Source: Hyphomicrobiales bacterium
GTDB lineage: Bacteria > Pseudomonadota > Alphaproteobacteria > Rhizobiales > Rhizobiaceae
DNA length: 64,000 bases
Direction: 5' to 3'
Assembly (NCBI GenBank): GCA_900466875.1
Contig: UBNQ01000020.1
Coordinates: forward strand, 62,001 to 126,000
The notes under the pieces are model-generated. The model ran no database searches. It was not told where the DNA came from and worked only from the letters and a program-made list of their open reading frames with translations. Shown one piece after another: positions 33,951 to 42,252 of this stretch (its first letter is position 1; every line of letters begins with the position of its first letter). Position numbers and translations under genes: made by a program.

Positions 33951-35696
33951 TTATGATCGCCCTCCGGCGGTCAGGTGTGTCCGCAGCAGAGTGCTGCCTG
34001 CGGCAATTTCACCGTACAGTGCAGGCACCGCGGAATGGGGGTGAACGAGGTTGGTGTTTGGCGCGCTTGGCAGCACGCAGCGCGACAGCCGCGCATCGAG
34101 ATCGCGCAGATTGCTGAACAGCGTCGCTCCTTCGACCGCTGACGCATTCTCGGCATTTTGGAAATCTGCGACGGCACGCTGCAATGGTTTCGGAGCTATC
34201 CACAGATCTGCCGAGTGACCCGTCGCCAGAACTTGAAGTGGAAAACCGGTCTCGATGGTGCTTTCGCGCAACTCACCCATTTCGGTCAGGCGCTGTTTCG
34301 TTGTCACGCGGCAATCGGCAAATGGCGACCACACGGTTGTCAAAACGCCGTCTTCGAGGCCGGCGTTCTCCACGTCCGTGCGAAAGGCCCAGGTGACACC
34401 ATCACGGCTGAAGGCGAGCATGTTGTCGCCCGCAAAACCACAGGCGATCCAATCGAGCGACTCCACGCAAAAGCCGTGATGGGACGAATAGGCGAACTTG
34501 CAGTATTTGTCGGAAACGCGTCGTATCTCGCGGTGTTTCGGCGGCGGCGCGACGAGGTAGGCAACGCCGGCATTGTGCCATGTCATCTGACGTGTCGTCG
34601 CAACGCTGTGATAACCGGGTGGATTGCAAGGCTCTTCCGCTTCTGTCCAGAACGGATGATCGGCGGGAAGCGAAAGCGGGGCGAAGGCTTTCAGCGCCCA
34701 TAGTGGCGACTGCGCACTGTTGTAGAACTCGCTCATCAACAGATTGGGGTAAGCGTAACCGACAGTCAGGCAGCCTTCCGCGTCAAATATCGGCTGTTCC
34801 AGCCACCAGCGCATCGAGCGCGACCACAGGCCGCGCAACTCGCCGGCGCTCATGTCAGGATGGCCGGCTTCGGCCAGGAGGCCCCAGAAGCCGGCCACGC
34901 CGAACCGGTATGTCATGGATCGGCCATAGGCAATTGCCGCGCCGTCCGCTGCAAACCAGTGGCGATAGGAACGTGCGAATGCGCGCGCCCGCTCGACGTA
35001 ACGCGCCGCCCGATCAGGATCATCGACGGCATGCCACCGTGCGTAAAGCAGGCCATAAAAATGGAAGGCGAAGGGATTGTAATAATCGAACCGCCCCACT
35101 TCTGCGCCGTCCTGATACCAACCCTCACCGATATACTGGGTGTCGATAAAATGGAGTTCCTGCGCCAATCGCTGCTGATCGATCGGCCAACCGCTGCTAG
35201 AAAGCGCATCCAGCACAAGAATGCGGAAAAATCGCCAGTTGCTGGGGTTTATGCGGGCGTCCTGTATCCTTGCCAGCCAGCGGAGAAAATTGTCCTTGGC
35301 GGGCTGCGGCATCAGCCGTGACAATACGTCCGGCGCTTCCTTTATGAACACGGCAAGCGAGGCCATCTCGACCAGCCGCTGATCCATATCCCCGGCCTCA
35401 CCCCAATAGGCAGGATGCGCCGGGTCCGTGCCATTTGTCAGGCCTTCGACGATCGCCTCCAGGCCTGATACGGCATATCCGCCCCTGATCGCAGGCACGA
35501 CACCCCACATCAGCCGCGAAAGCCCCTCGAGGCGTGCTGCATCCTCATCATAGGCCGCAACGCTAGGCCCGACCTTCAGTCCGGCATTGCCCTGCGTGAA
35601 AGCGGTGAGATGGTTTTCAACCAGCCAGGACAAAAGATGCGCGGCGGCATCCCGGTCGATGGAAGCTTTTGGATCGATTGGCAGGCGTGAGCGCAT
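33951..35696 (-). CDS. DUF2264 family protein (putative glycoside hydrolase)
   Basis: A protein of about 581 residues; an upstream GTG at 35708 (GTGA overlap with GH88) is an alternative start. It covers the DUF2264 family: an (alpha/alpha)6-type N-terminal region with RLEGLSRLMWGVVPAI, WRFFRILVLDAL and DGAEVGRFDYYNPFAFHFYG, then a C-terminal beta region. I recall DUF2264 being assigned to a CAZy family with beta-glucuronidase members (GH154), which would match GH88 as partner. No signal peptide is visible, so it probably acts on imported sugar in the cytosol. Confidence 0.8.
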   Translation of the reverse strand: MRSRLPIDPKASIDRDAAAHLLSWLVENHLTAFTQGNAGLKVGPSVAAYDEDAARLEGLSRLMWGVVPAIRGGYAVSGLEAIVEGLTNGTDPAHPAYWGEAGDMDQRLVEMASLAVFIKEAPDVLSRLMPQPAKDNFLRWLARIQDARINPSNWRFFRILVLDALSSSGWPIDQQRLAQELHFIDTQYIGEGWYQDGAEVGRFDYYNPFAFHFYGLLYARWHAVDDPDRAARYVERARAFARSYRHWFAADGAAIAYGRSMTYRFGVAGFWGLLAEAGHPDMSAGELRGLWSRSMRWWLEQPIFDAEGCLTVGYAYPNLLMSEFYNSAQSPLWALKAFAPLSLPADHPFWTEAEEPCNPPGYHSVATTRQMTWHNAGVAYLVAPPPKHREIRRVSDKYCKFAYSSHHGFCVESLDWIACGFAGDNMLAFSRDGVTWAFRTDVENAGLEDGVLTTVWSPFADCRVTTKQRLTEMGELRESTIETGFPLQVLATGHSADLWIAPKPLQRAVADFQNAENASAVEGATLFSNLRDLDARLSRCVLPSAPNTNLVHPHSAVPALYGEIAAGSTLLRTHLTAGGRS

Positions 35697-35704
35697 GACC
35701 GGTC

Positions 35705-36886
35705 TCACCAGCAGAAACGCGAATGGCCGAGCGACCGCATCAGCGCTTCCATGAAATAATAATCGCCGTAAGGCAGCATGTTGCGCACCGAACCGCGCCG
35801 CACATGCGCCGCGCCGTTGTCGAGCAATCCTTGTGCGCCTTCGGTGAGGGTCAGGTCGCAGGTGTCGATTAGCCCATCGAGCAACCGCTCTGCAAAAGCC
35901 CGCCAGTGGGTCCGTTCTTCTCCAATGGTCGCATCCGCCAGAATGAACAGCCCTGCCGAAAGAATGGCGCCAGCCGAGCTGTCGAGATATTGCGGTTCAT
36001 GCGGCGGAATGCGGAAGTCCCAGAGGGGTACCCGATCGTCACCCAGCAATTCCTCGGCCCTCGCAGCGATCTTGCGGGCCGTCTCGAGATAAACAGGGTT
36101 GCCGGTGGTGCGATAGCACTGGGCAAAGCCGTGAACCAGCCAAGCCTGACCGCGCGACCAGCAGGAATCGTGTGCATAACCCTGATGTGTTTCGCCACGC
36201 AGGGGTGCGCCGGTCGTGGGATCGAACACGAAAGTATGGAACGAGGTGCCGTCTTCCCGCACCAGGTAATTGTGGGTCGTCTCTGCGTGGGCATCTGCAA
36301 TGGTCTTGAAATCGGATATACCAGTCTCGTCATTCGCCCAATAAAGCAAAGCAAGGTTTTGCATCGTGTCGGCGATGATGCGCCCGGCAACGAATGTGGA
36401 ACGCGCGGCGTCAGCGGTTCCTCTCGGATTCCACGCTTGAATATATCCGCCATTCGGTTTGAACCGCGCACGCAGCGCCTCCGCAGCGCGCAATGCCATC
36501 AGCCGGGCAGTATGTGAGCCCGTGAATTTCCAGTCAGCGACGCAATTCAGCGAAAAGATGAAGCCGAGATCATGATCCTGAGCGGCCAGATTGGACAGCA
36601 GAATATTGAGATCCGCCTGGCGAGCGCGGGCGAGATTGGCTAGTCCCTGGTCGCCATTGAACTGATAAGCAAGCCAAAGCTGGCCGGCATAAAAGCTGAT
36701 GACCCAGTCGAACGGCTGGCAATATTCCCAGCCGTATTCAGCATTGCCGATCTGGGGATTTCGCAAGCCAAAGATGCGAGATGTTGACCGTACCCGCTCG
36801 ACGCACCGCTCAAGAACCTCCTGGCGATTGTTTGCTATCGCTGCAACGGGAGTCGGGTCGCTGTGAGAGAGGGTGGCGTTGCGCAT
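35705..36886 (-). CDS. Glycoside hydrolase family 88 (unsaturated glucuronyl hydrolase)
   Basis: A 393-residue cytosolic (alpha/alpha)6 enzyme. GH88 removes the 4,5-unsaturated uronic acid left at the non-reducing end by polysaccharide lyases, by hydrating the double bond. Candidate catalytic Asp residues are Asp106 in HDLGFIFS and Asp173 in IADTMQNLALLYWA. HQGYAHDSCWSRGQAW (234-249) is the conserved substrate loop. It is the first gene of a six-gene operon (GH88, DUF2264, binding protein, two permeases, ATPase) facing a divergent LacI repressor. GH105 is a related alternative. Confidence 0.9.
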   Translation of the reverse strand: MRNATLSHSDPTPVAAIANNRQEVLERCVERVRSTSRIFGLRNPQIGNAEYGWEYCQPFDWVISFYAGQLWLAYQFNGDQGLANLARARQADLNILLSNLAAQDHDLGFIFSLNCVADWKFTGSHTARLMALRAAEALRARFKPNGGYIQAWNPRGTADAARSTFVAGRIIADTMQNLALLYWANDETGISDFKTIADAHAETTHNYLVREDGTSFHTFVFDPTTGAPLRGETHQGYAHDSCWSRGQAWLVHGFAQCYRTTGNPVYLETARKIAARAEELLGDDRVPLWDFRIPPHEPQYLDSSAGAILSAGLFILADATIGEERTHWRAFAERLLDGLIDTCDLTLTEGAQGLLDNGAAHVRRGSVRNMLPYGDYYFMEALMRSLGHSRFCW

Positions 36887-36924
36887 GCTTATTATCCTCG
36901 CTGATATTGACCGGATGTTGGCAT

Positions 36925-36960
36925 GAGCGAAAATTTTGTCAATTAAGAAAAGTTTTCGTA
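36925..36960. promoter_or_regulatory. Two LacI-type operator candidates upstream of GH88 operon
   Basis: AGCGAAAATTTTGTCA (36926-36941) and AAGAAAAGTTTTCGTA (36945-36960) are adjacent AT-rich palindrome-like sites. The second, read on the minus strand, shares ACGAAAACTTT with the perfect palindrome at 37086. They lie 40-75 bp upstream of the GH88 start, where repressor binding would block its promoter. Confidence 0.5.
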
Positions 36961-37085
36961 TTTTTGCGATAACCCATTTTAAATCTCAAAGTCTTGATGC
37001 AAGCTTCCACACAATCAAAAGACACAACCATTGATTTTAATAGGAAAAAAGATGCCGGTATCAGCTTGAGGACCATGACTATCGG

Positions 37086-37101
37086 CACGAAAACTTTCGT
37101 G
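37086..37101. promoter_or_regulatory. Perfect 16-bp operator palindrome upstream of lacI-type gene
   Basis: CACGAAAACTTTCGTG has 7-bp arms around a 2-base centre and lies 60 bp upstream of the LacI-family start. It shares its core with two sites nearer the GH88 start, fitting an autoregulating repressor that binds cooperatively across the divergent region. Confidence 0.55.
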
Positions 37102-37161
37102 ATAGGCATTATGTCGCGGGGTGCCGCGAGAGGATACCAACTGCAGAAGCAAGGTTAAGCG

Positions 37162-38217
37162 ATGAGCGATCCCGACCTTTATCTTTCGACGGCGACACTA
37201 CAGGATGTTGCGGCTGCTGCCGGCGTGTCGGTCGGGACAGTGTCGAAGGCGCTTAATCGGCGTGATGGTGTCAGTCCGACAGTGGCGGCGCAAATCATCG
37301 ATACGGCCCGCCGACTCGGTTATCAGAAACGGCAGCTACCGCCCGAACCGGCCTATGCCGTGGCTACGACGACGATCGTCACCTTCGATCGTTTCGTCGT
37401 CAGCGGTCAGTTCTATGGCGAAATTCTCGACTCCATTCTGAAGGAGTCCGAAAGGCGCGGGCTCGCCACTCGTGTGGAGCTTCTGCCCTCTGTCGAAATC
37501 TCGACATTGCTGGCCCAGAAGCACTGGTTCGGGCGCGAACGGCCGGAAAGCCTGATTGTTCTCGGCATCGATACGCCGGAACTGCTCGATGCAATCACCG
37601 AATTGGGTTGCCCGGCAGTCATCGTCAACGGCACCGACCGGCGCATGCGGATCCCCAGTGTTTCACCCGATTATCATTTCGGCGGCTGGCTGGCAGCCCG
37701 GCATCTGCTGGAGCAGGGGCATCGCAAGATCGTACATGTCACCCATCCTTGGCGCGTATCCTTTGCGCTGCGTCTCGATGGTTTCCGCGATGCGTTGGCC
37801 GATTTCGGCATCACCTACGATCCGGCCGTGCATCTCATCGATACGCAAAGTCGAGCCCTGATGAGTTTTGACGCGCGTCGGGCGGTGGAGGAGCGGCTGG
37901 GTGCCGGCACGCTTGATTGCACCGGCTTCGTATGCGCTGCCGACATGCTCGCCGTTGGGGTGATGCAGGCCGCGACTGCGGCGGGTCTTTCTGTGCCCGA
38001 CGACATATCCGTTATCGGATTTGATGACCTGCCGGTAAGCAGCCATTGCACGCCGCCCCTTAGCTCCATCCGCATCGACCGGCAGGAAATGGGGCGTACA
38101 GCGATTGACCTGCTTCTGGAACGTGCTGCCATTCCGGATCGCGTTGCGCGCCGTGTCGGCATCGGTGTTTCGCTTGTCTCCCGCGCATCTGTCGAACGTG
38201 TCAGCGCAGAGAGGTGA
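37162..38217 (+). CDS. LacI family transcriptional regulator
   Basis: A 351-residue repressor. The N-terminal LacI helix-turn-helix and hinge are at about 12-60 (LQDVAAAAGVSVGTVSKALN, RRLGYQKR). A periplasmic-binding-protein-like sensor domain covers about 70-345, with FVCAADMLAVGVMQAATAAG and SVIGFDDLPVSS. It is divergent from the GH88/DUF2264/sugar-ABC operon. Three matching operator-like sites lie between them, so it most likely represses that operon until a uronic-acid product is present. Confidence 0.92.
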   Translation: MSDPDLYLSTATLQDVAAAAGVSVGTVSKALNRRDGVSPTVAAQIIDTARRLGYQKRQLPPEPAYAVATTTIVTFDRFVVSGQFYGEILDSILKESERRGLATRVELLPSVEISTLLAQKHWFGRERPESLIVLGIDTPELLDAITELGCPAVIVNGTDRRMRIPSVSPDYHFGGWLAARHLLEQGHRKIVHVTHPWRVSFALRLDGFRDALADFGITYDPAVHLIDTQSRALMSFDARRAVEERLGAGTLDCTGFVCAADMLAVGVMQAATAAGLSVPDDISVIGFDDLPVSSHCTPPLSSIRIDRQEMGRTAIDLLLERAAIPDRVARRVGIGVSLVSRASVERVSAER

Positions 38218-38442
38218 TCTCGGCGGTCAACTGGCGGCGGAACCGAGCTTCGAGCCGACCATCGGCAGGCGGACCAAGTTCGCCGACGGCGCTCAACGTG
38301 ACCGTTGACGACACCGGTGCCCACCATGCCCACCGCAACATCTATGCGACGCATATCGGAAGCGAGCATATTAGCGCCTTTCGCAGGGTCCCGTCGAAAT
38401 CGAGCTTGAACTTTCTGGCACTGCTGCGCAGCAACTATCAGG

Positions 38443-38494
38443 ACGCTGCGCGTCACGTGCAGGTTGCGAGACCAGCGCGCGTGACGCGCAGCGT
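38443..38494. terminator. Bidirectional stem-loop between LacI gene and cupin operon
   Basis: Perfect 15-bp arms ACGCTGCGCGTCACG (38443-38457) and its complement (38480-38494) with a 22-base loop, ending 6 bp from the cupin stop. It lies between convergent genes and probably ends both transcripts. The rest of 38218-38442 holds no recognisable gene. Confidence 0.6.
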
Positions 38495-38500
38495 GCAAAG

Positions 38501-38911
38501 TTAGCAGTCACGGGCTTTTCCGTGTTCGGCATCGATCGTTTTCGTCTCACCCGTCGCGATCATCGTTCTCGTGGCGTCAATCGAGGCGTAGGTCCAAAAG
38601 ATACGCATCGGCTTATCCGAGGCGTTGATGAAGCGATGCGGAACGTTGGCGGGAATCCACGTCGTGTCGTTGGTATCGAGATGGTGCTGCACGCCTTCGA
38701 TCTCCGCGATCGCCTGGCCTTCGATGACCATCACGGATTCCTCGCAATTATGCTGATGAAGACCGATCGCCGCACCCGGATCAAAGGCCGTAATGCCGTT
38801 TATCATGGACTTCGATCCACATCCGCGCGTTACCAACGGCGTCGTTCGAGCTCCCCCTCCCCGGTCATTGGTCTTGAGTTCTTTCGGACGGAGGATGGCA
38901 GTTCCTGTCAT
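38501..38911 (-). CDS. Cupin domain-containing protein, copy 1
   Basis: A 136-residue single-domain cupin. Metal-binding motif 1 is GLHQHNCEESVMVIEGQ (about 51-67), with His/His/Glu ligands, and motif 2 is PANVPHRFIN. It is near-identical to the second cupin at 50015-50422, with only about ten differences along the shared length. It is the last gene of operon copy 1 (transporter, Ldh, isomerase-like, aldehyde dehydrogenase, cupin). Role unknown; it may be a small isomerase, dioxygenase or lyase acting on a pathway intermediate. Confidence 0.85.
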   Translation of the reverse strand: MTGTAILRPKELKTNDRGGGARTTPLVTRGCGSKSMINGITAFDPGAAIGLHQHNCEESVMVIEGQAIAEIEGVQHHLDTNDTTWIPANVPHRFINASDKPMRIFWTYASIDATRTMIATGETKTIDAEHGKARDC

Positions 38912-38922
38912 GGTGTTCTTCC

Positions 38923-40323
38923 TTATTCCGGAGCCTTGGGGGTAGGGGCCGCGGCAATCGCCGGACCAATCCAGACGGTCTTGATGTTCACGAATTCGCG
39001 AATGCCGTAGACACCGAGCTCGCGTCCATAGCCCGAGCGCTTGATGCCCCCGAACGGATAACGTGGATCGGAGGCGACCATCCCGTTGATGAATACGGCA
39101 CCTGCTTCGATTTGCCGGGCAAGCTTTCGAGCGCGGTCCATGTCCGTCGTCCAGAGCGCGGAACCCAGACCGAACTCGGTCTGGTTTGCGAGACGGACTG
39201 CCTCGTCGGCATCCTTGGCACGGACGATAGCGGCAACCGGTCCAAAGGTTTCTTCGCAGAAGGCGACCATGTCGGACGTTACATGGTCGAGTACCGTCGC
39301 CGGGTAATAAAAGCCCTCGCCTTCCAGCGGCTTGCCGCCTGCCTTGAGAGTTGCACCCGCTGCGATCGTCTTCTCGACCTGTGCGTGGAGACCGGTCATC
39401 AGGTTCTCGCGAGCCATCGGGCCGATGTTTGTATCGCGCTCGGTCGGGTCGCCGATCTTGAGCTCGGCGACCTTCTCCACAAAGAGCTCGACAAAGCGAT
39501 CAGCGATTACGTCTTCCACGATGAACCGCTTGGCGTTCACGCATGACTGGCCGACGTTAATGTAGCGGGCCTTCACTGCCACTGTTGCCGCCTGCTCTAG
39601 ATCGGCGTCGGCGAGGACGATGAACGGGTCCGAGCCACCGAGTTCCAGAACCTGCTTCTTGAGGGCGGTACCAGCCTGCGACGCGACGATCGCGCCCACT
39701 TCCGTCGATCCGGTGAGGGTGACCGCGGCGATGCGATCATCAGCGATCAGGCCTGCGACCTTGGACGGCTGGATCAAAAGGGTGGCGAACAGACCTTCAG
39801 GTGCGCCAGCCTCTCGCACGATCTCTTCAACCGCAAGTGCGCATTGCGGCACGTTGTTGGCATGCTTGAGGATAGCGCCGTTGCCCGCAGCGAAAGCCGG
39901 CGCCGCGAAGCGGAAGAACTGCCAGAACGGATAGTTCCAGGGCATGATAGCGAGGACAACGCCGAGCGGATCGAAGGCAACGACGCTCTCCGTTGCGTTC
40001 GACGGCACGGCTTCGTCTGCAAGGTACCGGGCAGCGTGCTCGGCGTAGAAATCACAGTTGTAGGCGCACTTTTCGATTTCGCCCTCGGACTCGACGATCG
40101 GCTTGCCCATCTCCGCCGTGATCATGGCCGCATACTTTGCCTTGCCTGCGCGAAGCACACGGGCCATCGAGATGAGAAGCTTCACGCGTTCCTCTACCGG
40201 AACCTTGCGCCACTCCTTCTGGGCGTTTGCGGCCGCGGTCAGCGCTGCGTCCACATACGCGTCGGTGTGTTCGGCGTATTCGCCGATGGCCTGCCCGTTA
40301 GCAGGATTGATGGCGGTGATCAT
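38923..40323 (-). CDS. NAD(P)-dependent aldehyde dehydrogenase, copy 1 (succinate-semialdehyde type)
   Basis: A 466-residue aldehyde dehydrogenase. It has MPWNYPFWQFFRFAAPAFAAGN, the nucleotide motif LTGSTEVG, the catalytic Glu in LELGGSDP and the catalytic Cys in NVGQSCVNAKR. The overall type resembles GabD/Sad-like succinate-semialdehyde dehydrogenases. It oxidises an aldehyde to an acid. It is very similar (by eye about three quarters identical) to the dehydrogenase at 50431-51801, in the same order beside a cupin and a TIM-barrel isomerase. It ends 11 bp before the cupin start. Confidence 0.9.
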   Translation of the reverse strand: MITAINPANGQAIGEYAEHTDAYVDAALTAAANAQKEWRKVPVEERVKLLISMARVLRAGKAKYAAMITAEMGKPIVESEGEIEKCAYNCDFYAEHAARYLADEAVPSNATESVVAFDPLGVVLAIMPWNYPFWQFFRFAAPAFAAGNGAILKHANNVPQCALAVEEIVREAGAPEGLFATLLIQPSKVAGLIADDRIAAVTLTGSTEVGAIVASQAGTALKKQVLELGGSDPFIVLADADLEQAATVAVKARYINVGQSCVNAKRFIVEDVIADRFVELFVEKVAELKIGDPTERDTNIGPMARENLMTGLHAQVEKTIAAGATLKAGGKPLEGEGFYYPATVLDHVTSDMVAFCEETFGPVAAIVRAKDADEAVRLANQTEFGLGSALWTTDMDRARKLARQIEAGAVFINGMVASDPRYPFGGIKRSGYGRELGVYGIREFVNIKTVWIGPAIAAAPTPKAPE

Positions 40324-40343
40324 GGTAATCTCCTGTTTTCAAC

Positions 40344-41141
40344 TCAGCGAATTTCTGAAGCAAGCCGTTTCCATGTGGGAAGGAACCCAAGCGTCTGGTT
40401 TGTTGGTTTCGACGGGATGTACTCGAACCCGATCGCGCCCTTGTATCCCCCTTGGAAAAGTGCCGAGAGCAGCGGCTCGAACTTGATTGTCCCCGTCCCC
40501 GGTTCATGGCGGCCGGGATTGTCTGCGATGTGGACGTGCCCAATTCGCTCGATATTCTTTTCCACCCAAGGCAGAAGATCGAAGCCATTGGCTGCCGCGT
40601 GGTAGGTATCGACCAGAAGCTTCACCTCCTCGGTACCGAAAAGATCCTGTATCTCGACAGCCCGCTCGATCGTCGACATGTAGTAGCCGGGGACCGCGGC
40701 GTGCGAGATCGCTTCGATGAGAATGGTCTGGCCGAGGCGGTGTGTTGCCTCGACGGCAAACTCGATGTTTCGGCGGTAGACCTTTGCGACTTCGTGCGCG
40801 ACCGCCTCCTTGGGAGGTACGCCCGCCATCGGGTGGACGAACGGACAATCCACGTCGGTTGCGTAGATCAGCGATTTCGAGAACGCCGACCGGAAGTCTC
40901 CCTCTCGGCCCGGCAGGGCGGTGATCCCCTTCTCTCCCTTCGAGCTGTCTCCGACCGCCGCTGCGATCTGGGAGAAAACCAGATCGCATGCCGCAAGCGA
41001 CGAGTTCATATCCGCAGGAGATATCGCGAAAGGATTGGGATGCTCTACGGCGGTGAACCCCGCCGCAGCGGCCGCCGCCACGCGATCCTCCAGCGAGACT
41101 TCATTGAAGAGGTATCCGAGATGGGCAGAGAACCTGATCAT
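40344..41141 (-). CDS. Hydroxypyruvate isomerase-like TIM-barrel protein, copy 1
   Basis: About 265 residues from the ATG at 41141, one base after the Ldh stop. It belongs to the xylose-isomerase-like TIM-barrel/Hyi family, with GFTAVEHPNPF, IEAISHAAVPGYYMS, LVDTYHAAANG, GHVHIADNPGRHEPGTG and GFEYIP as metal and substrate positions. Hyi interconverts hydroxypyruvate and tartronate semialdehyde. The next gene is an aldehyde dehydrogenase, so a ketone-to-aldehyde isomerisation followed by oxidation is plausible. A paralogue lies at 51798-52640 in the second operon. Confidence 0.87.
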   Translation of the reverse strand: MIRFSAHLGYLFNEVSLEDRVAAAAAAGFTAVEHPNPFAISPADMNSSLAACDLVFSQIAAAVGDSSKGEKGITALPGREGDFRSAFSKSLIYATDVDCPFVHPMAGVPPKEAVAHEVAKVYRRNIEFAVEATHRLGQTILIEAISHAAVPGYYMSTIERAVEIQDLFGTEEVKLLVDTYHAAANGFDLLPWVEKNIERIGHVHIADNPGRHEPGTGTIKFEPLLSALFQGGYKGAIGFEYIPSKPTNQTLGFLPTWKRLASEIR

Positions 41142-41142
41142 G

Positions 41143-42225
41143 TCACGCGGCTTCGTTGAGCGGCTTGTTGTCATAAGCCGGGAGTTCCAGACCCTTGCGG
41201 TCTGCCTCGGCCTGAAGGTCCTTGATCACGTTCTCGGTGATCGGTAGGCCAGTCCTCAGGCGCTCCTCTTCGCGGCGCTGCTCCGGCTCGCCCGGCAACA
41301 TGATCTCGTTGACGCCCGCAGCCTTCGGGAGTTGCTTGATACGCTCGTAGAACTCGTCCATGCGGGCGTCGAAGTTCTCGAGCGACATGAACAGGTCAGG
41401 CTTGATCGCGAAGAAGAGGTGGCCGACGTTCTGCGGCTCCGAGTGATCGAAGTACAGGCTCTTCACGTCTCCGCCGAAATTCGCGCCCGTCAGGACGCCG
41501 GACATCAGGTCCATCAGGGTCGCGAGCACTGAACCCTTTACGCCGCCGAAAGGAAGACAAACACCCTCAAACGCCTTCGCCGCGTCGGTCGTCGGATGCC
41601 CGTCCACATCCAGCGCCAGGCCTTCGGGAATTGGCTCGCCCTTCATCGCCGCCAGCCGAATTTTGCCCCGAGCGATAACGGTCATCGCCATATCCATCAC
41701 GTAGGGGGCGTATTTGCCGCCGGGAATGCCTGCGGCGATCGGCGACGCGCCGAGGAACGTCGTGCGACCGCCCCACATCGGAATCGCGGGAGACGAGTTG
41801 GTAAACACCATTGTGATGTACCCGGCCTCGATCGCCTGGAGTGCGTACAACGCGCCCATGCCGAAATGCGTGCTGCGGTGGACGCCGACCAGTCCGATGC
41901 CGTTCTTCTCGGCAAGCCGAACTGCTTCGTCGGTGGCGCGATGCGACGGAATGAAGCCCATTCCGTTGTCTCCGTCTACGATGGAGACCGCACCTGCTAC
42001 CTCCTTGACGGTGATGTTGGGCCTCGGGTTGACGAGCCCGCGATCCAGACGTTCGAGATACATCGGGATGCGGGAGACGCCGTGCGAGTCGATGCCGCGC
42101 AGGTTTGCCTTGACCAGGTCGTGGCCAATTGTCTCGGCGTCGGCACGGGTCATTCCCGTCTTCTCGAAGATGTCGGATGCGAACGCCGTCATTGCCTTGG
42201 CGTCGAAATAAAAGGTCTCAGTCAT
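41143..42225 (-). CDS. Ldh family (malate/L-lactate/ureidoglycolate-type) oxidoreductase
   Basis: A 360-residue NAD(P)-dependent 2-hydroxyacid dehydrogenase of the YlbC/malate-DH-2 family. GIDSHGVSRIP contains the conserved His48. GGRTTFLGASPIAAGIP and a C-terminal MLPGEPEQRREEERLRTG also match the family. It should oxidise a 2-hydroxy acid to its 2-oxo acid. It is encoded between a CitMHS transporter and the isomerase-like gene, which suggests that it performs the first oxidation of the imported hydroxycarboxylate. Confidence 0.9.
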   Translation of the reverse strand: MTETFYFDAKAMTAFASDIFEKTGMTRADAETIGHDLVKANLRGIDSHGVSRIPMYLERLDRGLVNPRPNITVKEVAGAVSIVDGDNGMGFIPSHRATDEAVRLAEKNGIGLVGVHRSTHFGMGALYALQAIEAGYITMVFTNSSPAIPMWGGRTTFLGASPIAAGIPGGKYAPYVMDMAMTVIARGKIRLAAMKGEPIPEGLALDVDGHPTTDAAKAFEGVCLPFGGVKGSVLATLMDLMSGVLTGANFGGDVKSLYFDHSEPQNVGHLFFAIKPDLFMSLENFDARMDEFYERIKQLPKAAGVNEIMLPGEPEQRREEERLRTGLPITENVIKDLQAEADRKGLELPAYDNKPLNEAA

Positions 42226-42252
42226 TTTGTTTCCTCGATCCCGAGTTGAGAG

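Noticed and set aside
38218-38442. Possible gene remnant between the LacI gene and the cupin operon
   Set aside because: Frames on both strands are short and lack recognisable domains or starts; only the terminator-like hairpin beyond it is supported.
38923-40323. Assignment of the aldehyde dehydrogenase as gabD
   Set aside because: Family resemblance to succinate-semialdehyde dehydrogenase is clear, but the operon lacks GABA genes and the two copies travel with isomerase-like and cupin genes, so a specific symbol would mislead.
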